Of a stretch of 5,449 nt of DNA, positions 1-5,449 are shown one piece after another; positions within the stretch are counted from its first letter, which is position 1, and each line of letters begins with the position of its first letter. The notes under the pieces are model-generated. The model saw only the letters and a program-made list of their open reading frames with translations, ran no database searches and had not been told where the DNA came from. The position numbers and the translations under genes were made by a program. This DNA is from an uncultured Bacteroidota bacterium (GTDB lineage: Bacteria; Bacteroidota; Bacteroidia; Chitinophagales; Chitinophagaceae), in the NCBI GenBank assembly GCA_946479055.1, contig CAMLEX010000380.1:1-5449 (forward strand). The letters are read 5' to 3'.

Positions 1-96
1 CTTTAACCGAGAAGGCGCAAGGACGCAAGGTTTCGCTAAGAACACATATCAGCAAAGTACAGCCCTGCATTTCTTTGTGACATGGTGGCCTTTCTA
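1..96. repeat. Non-coding edge region with degenerate CGCAAGG-type intergenic repeat
   Basis: No gene is visible here. Bases 16-22 and 24-30 are both CGCAAGG and 34-40 is the related CGCTAAG, following CTTTAACCG at 1-9. Read on the minus strand this is a run of CTTAGCG, CCTTGCG, CCTTGCG and then CGGTTAAAG. It resembles a short repeat family I recall as scattered between genes in Bacteroidota (CTTTGCG-type units ending in GGTTAAA). Bases 72-95 hold CTTTGTGA and GGTGGCCTTTC, which could be a decayed opposite end of the same element. It lies just downstream of recQ and may continue past the left edge. No clear hairpin-plus-U-tract terminator is present. The repeat units are seen directly; family membership is recollection. 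Confidence 0.45.
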
Positions 97-2037
97 TTAA
101 ACTTTCATGATCACTAACCCCGTTGAGCCTATTTCAATTTTATTTTCAGCCTGGATAAATTCAATCACCTTCCAGGCTTTTTCTTTTTTTATGCCGTTCA
201 ATTTCTGCAGCAGTTCTTTTACAGGCAACGGTTCTTTTTTTACAATATCCAAAATGGAAGCATGAATGGTTTCAAACTCTTCCTTGCTTAATGTAATGGA
301 TTTTTGACGCAGGCAGTTGTCGCAAATGCCACAGGGTTTAAGCGCATCATCACCAAAATAAGATCCAACGATGCGACTGCGACACTTGATTTCTTCTTTT
401 ATATATTGGCACATTACTTTTGTCCGTTGTTGAAACCTGGTCTTACGCTGGTTGTAAGCAGTCATATTTATAATTAGTTCTTCCGCTTTGACACGGCTGC
501 GTAGCAAGAGTAATTGTGGTGAATCTTTTCGGGGAATATATTCGATAATGCCAGCATTGTCGAGTTGAGTCAATTGCAGTTTTACTTCTTCGATGTTCTT
601 TTTTAATAATTGCGCAATCATCAATTCTGAGATAAAAGAAGGGTGATCAAATATTCCTTCATAGGCTCTCAATAATGCTTTAAGAATGGGTTCCAGTAAT
701 GGGTTGTCTTTTTCAAATTGGTATAAATAACCTTTAGTGACGGTAAACTGAACAGTTCCGGGCCGGAAAACCTGTTCGTTGAAAGCAAGCCAGCCTTCCT
801 GCTCAAGAGCTTTTAAAGAATAAAGTGTTGTGTGACTATCGAGCTTAAACTTTTTAATAAAATCAGCGATATCGAAATCATAATAATGTCCCACGTTGGC
901 ACCAACGGGCAATTGAAGGTAATTCGCCACTGCCTGGTATACTTTCCTGATTTCTTCCTGCAGTGGAAATCGGATGCTGGTCATTTCATCAAGATCAGCG
1001 AGATCTCTTTCGTCATATAATAAAACAGCATATGATTTTTTTCCATCCCTGCCGGCGCGGCCTGCTTCCTGGTAATAGTTTTCCAAACAATCAGGAGTAT
1101 CAGCATGTATAACAGTACGTACAGCTGATTTATCAATGCCCATACCGAAAGCATTGGTGCAAACGATGATTCTTATTTTATTATTGATCCATGCTTCCTG
1201 TTTCCGGCTCCGTTCTTCCTGCGTCAAGCCCGCATGATAATAGTCGCAGGAGATATTCTGTAAATGCAGTAATTCACTTATTTCTTTGGTTCGCTTACGG
1301 CTTTTGCAATAAATGATACCAGTACCGGGAACTTTATTTAATATTTCAATAATCTTGTTAATCTTGGATTCGACCCGAAACACACTGTATGAAAGATTTG
1401 CTCTTTCAAAGGATTGACGAAAAACCTGCCAATTCTCTTTCCTTTGGAGGGGGATTAAAGGTAGAGTGTTGGGCGTTAATTTTTCACAAATATCATTTTG
1501 TACATCCTGTGTAGCCGAGGCAGTTAATGCTAATACAGGCACGCCGGGTAGCTCTTCTCTTAAAGCTGCAATACGCAAATAAGGCGGACGAAAATCATAA
1601 CCCCATTGTGAAATGCAATGTGCTTCATCCGCAGCAATCAACTCAATACCCATCCCCGGCAGGTATTCTTTGAATAAAGCTGTTTCTAATCTTTCAGGAG
1701 ATACGTATAAGAATTTGCAATTGCTTTCCGTTACTACTTTCAATGTATTAATCACATCCTTATAACTCATGCCGGAATAAATAGCATAGGCAGTAATGTT
1801 TTTTTTACGCAAACTCTCTACCTGGTCTTTCATCAGTGCGATCAGTGGAGAAATAACAAGACAGGTTCCTTCTTTGGCCATAGCAGGTACCTGGTAACAA
1901 AGCGATTTGCCACCACCTGTAGGCATTAGCGCTAGGGTATCATTTCCATTCAATACAGAATTGATAATGTCTTCCTGTAAAGGGCGGAAAGCATCAAAGC
2001 CCCAATACTGCTTTAGTATATTATGAATGTCAAACAA
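97..2037 (-). CDS. recQ: RecQ-family ATP-dependent DNA helicase, late-zinc variant
   Basis: Superfamily 2 3'-5' DNA helicase that unwinds branched and duplex DNA during recombination and repair in the cytoplasm. Visible motifs in order: motif 0 FRPLQ (17-21), Walker A PTGGGKS (39-45), motif Ia (60-73), DEAH box (137-140), aromatic-rich loop CISQWGYDFRPPY (141-153), motif III TASAT (172-176), motif IV IIYCKSR (241-247), motif V with TNAFGMGIDK (294-303), and motif VI YYQEAGRAGRDG (321-332). Four cysteines (C552, C569, C572, C575) form the RecQ zinc module. About 200 residues with two winged-helix-like stretches (about 388-430 and 469-516) separate helicase core and zinc module, and a third helical stretch follows (about 588-636). 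No HRDC domain is apparent. The start is TTG; there is no in-frame ATG upstream within the intergenic gap and the next Met, M38, would remove motif 0 and abut Walker A. It lies 59 bp downstream of the metal ATPase gene, probably in one transcript. Family assignment is secure; the exact biological role is not. Confidence 0.95.
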   Translation of the reverse strand: MFDIHNILKQYWGFDAFRPLQEDIINSVLNGNDTLALMPTGGGKSLCYQVPAMAKEGTCLVISPLIALMKDQVESLRKKNITAYAIYSGMSYKDVINTLKVVTESNCKFLYVSPERLETALFKEYLPGMGIELIAADEAHCISQWGYDFRPPYLRIAALREELPGVPVLALTASATQDVQNDICEKLTPNTLPLIPLQRKENWQVFRQSFERANLSYSVFRVESKINKIIEILNKVPGTGIIYCKSRKRTKEISELLHLQNISCDYYHAGLTQEERSRKQEAWINNKIRIIVCTNAFGMGIDKSAVRTVIHADTPDCLENYYQEAGRAGRDGKKSYAVLLYDERDLADLDEMTSIRFPLQEEIRKVYQAVANYLQLPVGANVGHYYDFDIADFIKKFKLDSHTTLYSLKALEQEGWLAFNEQVFRPGTVQFTVTKGYLYQFEKDNPLLEPILKALLRAYEGIFDHPSFISELMIAQLLKKNIEEVKLQLTQLDNAGIIEYIPRKDSPQLLLLRSRVKAEELIINMTAYNQRKTRFQQRTKVMCQYIKEEIKCRSRIVGSYFGDDALKPCGICDNCLRQKSITLSKEEFETIHASILDIVKKEPLPVKELLQKLNGIKKEKAWKVIEFIQAENKIEIGSTGLVIMKV

Positions 2038-2096
2038 AGATTTTGAGTCTTGAATATTGAAGATAGGAAAGAATATATGCTTAGGTAAAGATTTAC

Positions 2097-4214
2097 TTAC
2101 TCCACTTTCTTTACAAACAACCTGCCTGAATTGATAGCCAATACAACATCGCTTAACCCCATCACCAATGCCGCAAATCCTGGTTTAAGAAAACCTAAAG
2201 CGGCAACCGGAATAGCAACAATATTATAAGCAAAAGCCCAGAAAAGATTTTGTCTAATAGTAAGAAATGTATGCTTGCCCAGGCCTAATGCTGTCGGTAG
2301 TTTTTTTAATCCATGATTCATTAAAACAACCTGTGCAGTTTGCATGGCAATCTGTGATGCATCGCTCATGGAAATTCCAATAGTGGCTTTTGCCAATGCC
2401 GGCGCATCGTTGATACCGTCGCCAACCATTGCTGTTGGTGTAGTAGCGTTCAGTTCTGTTATTTTCAATAATTTTTGTTCCGGTGTTTGTTCAGCTATTA
2501 CTTCATCAATACCTAACTGTTCGCCCAATGCTTTTGTTTTGGCATAGCGATCGCCGCTCAATAAGATCGTTTTTATATTTTTTGAATGTAAATAATCAAT
2601 TACTGATTTCGCTTCAGGCCTTATTTCATCTTTTATATCTATCCACCCGAGAAGTTGATCATTTTTAATAATATAGACATTGTGGCTTTCATCTTTTGTA
2701 AACTTCTCAGCCACCTTAAATGATCCAGCCCAATAAATATTCCCGTCTTTATCCTCTGCTTTCATACCAAGTCCTTTCATCTCTTCTATTTTTTTCCATC
2801 TTATCTCGTCTTTTATTTTCCAGGTGCCACTGATACTTTTTGCAATAGGATGATTGGAGTATTTTTCCAGTGAAAAAACAATTTTCTTGAATTCATCTAT
2901 TGTAAGACTGTCAACTGTCAACTGCCAACTGTCAACTACAAACTCTCCCGTTGTCAGCGTTCCGGTTTTATCAAAAACTACCTGTTGAATGTTTTTAAAC
3001 AATTCAAGGCTGGTAGCATTGCGGAATAAAATACCGTTTCTTGCTCCACGGCCAAGGCCAACAGCAATAGCGGCGGGAGTTGCAAGGCCCATAGCACAGG
3101 GGCAGGCAATAACCAGTACCGCTATACTTCTCATTAATGAGGGAGTAAAATCTTTTAAGATAATCCAGTTAACTATTAATGTAACAGCGGCAATCCCCAA
3201 TACTACCGGAACAAATATGGCACTGATCTTATCCGCTAATTGTTGTACCGGTGGTTTTTCACCCTGCGCCTGTTTTACAAGATTTATAATACCTGCTAAT
3301 ACTGTGTCATTACCTGCTGCAGTTACATATGCTTTCACCGTTCCATTTTCCAGTATGCTTCCACCTATTAATTTATCCTTACCTACTTTATGAAGCGGTA
3401 TACTTTCGCCGGTAATGATGGCCTCGTTTACATCAGCTTCACCCCAAAGTATCTTACAATCGGCAGGTACCTGTTCGCCTGATTTTATTAAAACCAGGTC
3501 ACCTGTTCTGAGTTGACCGCTTTCTACCGGAAATATTTGTTCCTGGTGCTGATCATCATAAGCGATCATGTTGGCCATCACCTTTTGTGATTTGGCCAGT
3601 TTGTTCAATGCTCTTTGTGTAGATCGAACAGATGCGTCTTCCATATAGTTGCCCAGGAAAACCAGGGTAATAATCGTAGCAGTTGTTTCATAAAACATAT
3701 AATCAGCAGCCTGCCCGGTCAATGTTCCATACAAACTATAAATAAAGGCAGCGGTAGCTCCAATGGCTATCAATACATTCATATTAGGTATGCCATTGCG
3801 AAGGCTCTTCCAGGCGCTTTTCCCAAAAAAATTCATGCCAACAATAAATACAGGGAGGGTTAAACCCAATTGAACCCAGGGATTCATCAGCCAATGAATA
3901 TGCACACCGGGGATCATGTGCAACATTAATATGGCCGTAAATGGAAGACAAAATAAAAAACGTTGAAGGTGGGTAGAAAATAAAGGTTGCCGGTTGCCTG
4001 TTGCCTGTTGCTGATGAGCCACTTCATAACCTAAATCCTTTATTCCAATTACTAATTCCTCCGGTTTGCGACTTCCATTTAAATCAAAACTTACATCGCC
4101 GGTAGCGAAATTCACTTTCACTTCCTGCATGCCTTGTTTTTCAAGATATTTCCTGATGGTGAGTGCACAGTTTGAACAATCCATTCCATCTACTTTCCAT
4201 TGTACTTTTTCCAT
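2097..4214 (-). CDS. copA: P1B-type heavy-metal-translocating ATPase, copper-exporter-like
   Basis: Inner-membrane pump that uses ATP to move a heavy-metal cation, most likely Cu(I), out of the cytoplasm. In the 705-residue protein there is one N-terminal HMA domain with GMDCSNC (C13, C16), eight predicted membrane segments (about 85-101, 113-131, 145-163, 175-191, 330-352, 363-388, 656-675, 680-697), actuator TGES (268-271), membrane metal site CPC (371-373), phosphorylation motif DKTGT (D415), nucleotide-binding HP (455-456) and hinge GDGIND (598-603). TM7 carries the YN pair (663-664) typical of copper pumps. TM8 has M685 but D689 where copper pumps have Ser, so the substrate is uncertain. 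Start: the frame stays open up to a GTG at 4271, but the ATG at 4214 is preferred because AAGGA sits 8 nt before it, the HMA domain begins at once, and a promoter-like box lies between the two starts. Two heptanucleotide repeat tracts are embedded in frame (residues about 67-77 and 427-436). No metal regulator or chaperone gene is adjacent. Confidence 0.93.
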   Translation of the reverse strand: MEKVQWKVDGMDCSNCALTIRKYLEKQGMQEVKVNFATGDVSFDLNGSRKPEELVIGIKDLGYEVAHQQQATGNRQPLFSTHLQRFLFCLPFTAILMLHMIPGVHIHWLMNPWVQLGLTLPVFIVGMNFFGKSAWKSLRNGIPNMNVLIAIGATAAFIYSLYGTLTGQAADYMFYETTATIITLVFLGNYMEDASVRSTQRALNKLAKSQKVMANMIAYDDQHQEQIFPVESGQLRTGDLVLIKSGEQVPADCKILWGEADVNEAIITGESIPLHKVGKDKLIGGSILENGTVKAYVTAAGNDTVLAGIINLVKQAQGEKPPVQQLADKISAIFVPVVLGIAAVTLIVNWIILKDFTPSLMRSIAVLVIACPCAMGLATPAAIAVGLGRGARNGILFRNATSLELFKNIQQVVFDKTGTLTTGEFVVDSWQLTVDSLTIDEFKKIVFSLEKYSNHPIAKSISGTWKIKDEIRWKKIEEMKGLGMKAEDKDGNIYWAGSFKVAEKFTKDESHNVYIIKNDQLLGWIDIKDEIRPEAKSVIDYLHSKNIKTILLSGDRYAKTKALGEQLGIDEVIAEQTPEQKLLKITELNATTPTAMVGDGINDAPALAKATIGISMSDASQIAMQTAQVVLMNHGLKKLPTALGLGKHTFLTIRQNLFWAFAYNIVAIPVAALGFLKPGFAALVMGLSDVVLAINSGRLFVKKVE
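2907..2937. repeat. Heptanucleotide tandem repeat inside the ATPase gene (tract A)
   Basis: On the plus strand, ACTGTCA occurs at 2907-2913 and 2914-2920, ACTGCCA at 2921-2927, and ACTGTCA at 2928-2934, followed by ACT. Further degenerate units (ACTACAA, ACTCTCC) reach 2948. In the ATPase reading frame it encodes VDSWQLTVDS (residues 427-436), just after DKTGTLT and before the nucleotide-binding domain. A 21 bp step returns the frame, which is why VDS recurs every seven residues. Confidence 0.9.
3985..4012. repeat. Heptanucleotide tandem repeat inside the ATPase gene (tract B)
   Basis: On the plus strand, GGTTGCC occurs at 3985-3991 and 3992-3998, then TGTTGCC at 3999-4005 and TGTTGCT at 4006-4012. 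On the coding strand the units share the core CAAC. It encodes the polar, low-complexity stretch QQQATGNRQP (residues 68-77) in the linker between the HMA domain and the first membrane segment. Confidence 0.88.
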
Positions 4215-4220
4215 AAATAG

Positions 4221-4227
4221 TTTCCTT
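4221..4227 (-). promoter_or_regulatory. Shine-Dalgarno-like site for the metal ATPase
   Basis: The coding strand reads AAGGAAA, with 8 nt between AAGGA and the ATG at 4214-4212. It is the only convincing purine-rich ribosome site seen upstream of the complete genes here, and it supports choosing this ATG over the GTG at 4271. Confidence 0.55.
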
Positions 4228-4259
4228 ATGTTATCAACAAAAACCTGGCGATCTTGTTG

Positions 4260-4267
4260 CAAAATTA
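4260..4267 (-). promoter_or_regulatory. Bacteroidota-type -7 box (TAATTTTG) for the ATPase-recQ transcript
   Basis: The minus strand reads TAATTTTG, matching the TAnnTTTG -7 consensus known for Bacteroidota housekeeping promoters. Transcription would start near 4256, giving a leader of about 42 nt to the ATG at 4214. No good TTTG/TTG -33 element is seen at the expected distance, so the call rests on one box and its position. Confidence 0.4.
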
Positions 4268-4353
4268 CCACGGGCCTACCAGTGATTTTTGTAATTATGG
4301 AAATATGTTCACAACCACGTTGCTAAAATCGAGAATATTATATTGCCTGAGTT

Positions 4354-4361
4354 TACATTTG
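4354..4361 (+). promoter_or_regulatory. Bacteroidota-type -7 box (TACATTTG) just before tsaE
   Basis: TACATTTG matches TAnnTTTG and ends 4 nt before the tsaE ATG. If used, transcription would begin at or within a few bases of the start codon, giving a leaderless mRNA; no Shine-Dalgarno sequence is present either. The -33 region (about 4331-4336, GAGAATA) does not match TTTG, so a chance occurrence in AT-rich DNA is possible. Confidence 0.35.
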
Positions 4362-4365
4362 CGCT

Positions 4366-4788
4366 ATGGAACTTCTTTTTTCATTAGATACTATTGAAGA
4401 AACTGCAACCATGTTTTGGAAATGGACCCAAGGATCTGTATTTGCTTTTCATGGAAATATGGGGGCAGGAAAAACAACTTTTATTCATGCTCTTTGTGAT
4501 GCGAAGGGAGTAAAAGATACAGTTGGCAGTCCAACATTTTCAATTATTAATGAATACGAGTATACCAGTAATGGAGATACAAAGAAAATATTTCATATAG
4601 ACCTTTATCGACTGAAGGATGAAGCAGAAGCCATACAGGCAGGTGTGGAAGATTGTTTATACAGCGATCATCTTTGTCTCGTAGAATGGCCAGACAGATC
4701 ACCGGGTATTTTCCCGGAAGATACCGTTCATGTTTATATTGATGTAATAGATTCAGCTAACCGAAGGCTCAGAATCAAAGGGAAATAA
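4366..4788 (+). CDS. tsaE: TsaE, ATPase subunit of the tRNA t6A37 modification complex
   Basis: Small P-loop ATPase that works with TsaB and TsaD, using threonylcarbamoyl-AMP from TsaC/Sua5, to form N6-threonylcarbamoyladenosine at position 37 of tRNAs reading ANN codons. In the 140 residues: Walker A GNMGAGKTT (30-38, K36), switch-like segment GSPTF (54-58), HIDLYRL (77-83, with the conserved Asp D79), and EWPDR (107-111) with the conserved Trp W108. Length fits the family (E. coli TsaE is about 153 residues). The ATG at 4366 is chosen because the protein begins directly with the expected first strand and family length is met. It starts 151 bp from the divergent ATPase start and 43 bp before ald, suggesting a tsaE-ald transcript. 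No partners (tsaB, tsaC, tsaD) are in the window, which is normal since these genes are often dispersed. Confidence 0.96.
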   Translation: MELLFSLDTIEETATMFWKWTQGSVFAFHGNMGAGKTTFIHALCDAKGVKDTVGSPTFSIINEYEYTSNGDTKKIFHIDLYRLKDEAEAIQAGVEDCLYSDHLCLVEWPDRSPGIFPEDTVHVYIDVIDSANRRLRIKGK

Positions 4789-4789
4789 C

Positions 4790-4797
4790 TAATTTTG
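4790..4797 (+). promoter_or_regulatory. Possible -7 box (TAATTTTG) upstream of ald
   Basis: TAATTTTG matches TAnnTTTG two bases after the tsaE stop codon. A start near 4802 would give a leader of about 30 nt for ald. No TTG is present at the -33 position (coding end of tsaE), so read-through from tsaE may be the main source of ald mRNA. Confidence 0.3.
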
Positions 4798-4831
4798 AAA
4801 ACAGTCAGTTAGACTATCGTTAACCAACTCC

Positions 4832-5449
4832 ATGAGCCAGCAAAAACCAAGGATAAGTACTTCCTTTAGCTACGAAACTTTAGAAGAAACCCTTGACATT
4901 AAACCGAAAGCGGAAGGAATGACAATTGGTATTCCGAAAGAAATCGCTTTCCAGGAAAACCGGATCGCATTGACACCTGATGCTGTCAGCGTACTGATCA
5001 GTAATGGGCACCAGGTAGTAATAGAACATAATGCCGGTGATGCATCGCATTTCAGGGATAAAGATTATAGCGAAGCCGGGGCGAAGATCGTTTATGAAAG
5101 GGCTGATGTTTACAAAGCGCCTATTGTGGTAAAGAGTGCACCGGTGATAGAAGAAGACCTACCACTATTGCAAATGAACCAGGTCATCATTTCACCTATT
5201 CATCTTTCGGTGTTGAAAGCGGAATTGCTGGAAAAAATGATGGAAAAAAAGGTCACGGCTATCTCATTTGAAAATCTGAAAGATGACAGTGATTCTTATC
5301 CTATCGTTCGTAGTATGAGTGAAATTGCCGGCAGCGCCGTTATGCTGATCGCAGCGCAATATCTAAGTTCTTCCAATCATGGTAAAGGAGTACTACTGGG
5401 TGGTATATCCGGTATAGCGCCAACAAAAGTGATCATCATTGGTGCTGGT
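4832..5449 (+). CDS. ald: Alanine dehydrogenase, N-terminal 206 residues (cut by window edge)
   Basis: NAD-dependent cytoplasmic enzyme that interconverts L-alanine with pyruvate and ammonium, serving alanine breakdown or ammonium assimilation. The visible part covers the N-terminal substrate domain and the start of the NAD domain. TIGIPKE (31-37) and the Q-E-N-R-I-A-L-T-P segment (41-49) are family signatures; R44, K101 and H124 align by eye with the pyruvate-binding Arg, Lys and catalytic His of known Ald proteins (R15, K75, H96 in the mycobacterial enzyme). MSEIAGS (162-168) and GVLLGGISG (186-194) follow, and the window ends at VIIIGAG (200-206), the opening of the Rossmann GxGxxG motif. 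An extension of roughly 29 residues precedes the usual start; I recall this as common in Bacteroidota Ald. A later start at M30 (4919) would give a canonical N-terminus. The related transhydrogenase subunit PntA is the main alternative, but the active-site pattern favours Ald. The C-terminal half lies outside the window. Confidence 0.9.
   Translation, partial: MSQQKPRISTSFSYETLEETLDIKPKAEGMTIGIPKEIAFQENRIALTPDAVSVLISNGHQVVIEHNAGDASHFRDKDYSEAGAKIVYERADVYKAPIVVKSAPVIEEDLPLLQMNQVIISPIHLSVLKAELLEKMMEKKVTAISFENLKDDSDSYPIVRSMSEIAGSAVMLIAAQYLSSSNHGKGVLLGGISGIAPTKVIIIGAG

Noticed and set aside
2617..2820. The hexapeptide IKDEIR occurs twice in the ATPase (467-472 and 527-532), with similar DNA at about 2619-2641 and 2799-2821
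   Set aside because: The similarity is short and imperfect outside the hexapeptide, and each copy sits in a normally conserved part of the domain; no duplication is needed.
2989..3393. A 134-codon open frame antisense to the ATPase gene, and other shorter plus-strand frames within the two minus-strand genes
   Set aside because: They lie wholly opposite strongly conserved coding sequence, show no recognisable domain, and are best explained as shadow frames.
2907..4012. The heptamer tracts as a CRISPR array
   Set aside because: The units are 7 bp with no spacers and are inside a continuous coding frame.
4215..4271. A longer ATPase start at GTG 4271 adding 19 residues
   Set aside because: The extra residues match nothing expected before an HMA domain, while the ATG at 4214 has an AAGGA site and fits the family start.
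4801..4831. AGTT...AACT inverted bases before ald as a possible hairpin or attenuator
   Set aside because: Only four bases pair around a long loop and no U-tract follows, so a terminator or riboswitch cannot be supported.

Overview
The window looks like chromosome from a member of the Bacteroidota, probably of the Chitinophagaceae type. The grounds are AT-rich DNA, protein sequences that read like that phylum's versions of RecQ, a CopA-like ATPase, TsaE and alanine dehydrogenase, TAnnTTTG promoter-like boxes, weak or absent Shine-Dalgarno sites, and short intergenic repeats familiar from these genomes. The taxonomic placement is inferred from pattern recognition; no search was run.

Layout: bases 1-96 hold no gene but carry a degenerate CGCAAGG-type repeat. 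Bases 97-2037 (minus) encode a 646-residue RecQ-family DNA helicase with a TTG start. Bases 2097-4214 (minus) encode a 705-residue P1B-type heavy-metal ATPase, most like copper exporters, 59 bp upstream of recQ and probably co-transcribed with it. Bases 4215-4365 are a divergent intergenic region with one promoter-like box facing each way. Bases 4366-4788 (plus) encode TsaE, the ATPase of the tRNA t6A modification system. After a 43 bp gap, bases 4832-5449 (plus) hold the first 206 residues of an alanine dehydrogenase, cut by the window edge at the start of its NAD-binding GxG motif.

The genes are mostly housekeeping. RecQ serves DNA repair, the ATPase metal homeostasis, TsaE translation fidelity, and Ald links alanine, pyruvate and ammonium. 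No defence island, phage, transposase or CRISPR array is visible, and I find no convincing new multi-gene system.

The most unusual structure is inside the ATPase gene. Two separate tracts of four heptanucleotide repeats, both with a CAAC core but in opposite orientations, are embedded in its coding sequence at two poorly constrained linkers. Seven is not a multiple of three, so gain or loss of one unit would shift the frame. Secondary points are an Asp at the position that is Ser in the MxxxS copper site of TM8, a RecQ whose zinc module lies about 200 residues later than usual, and a possible leaderless tsaE transcript.
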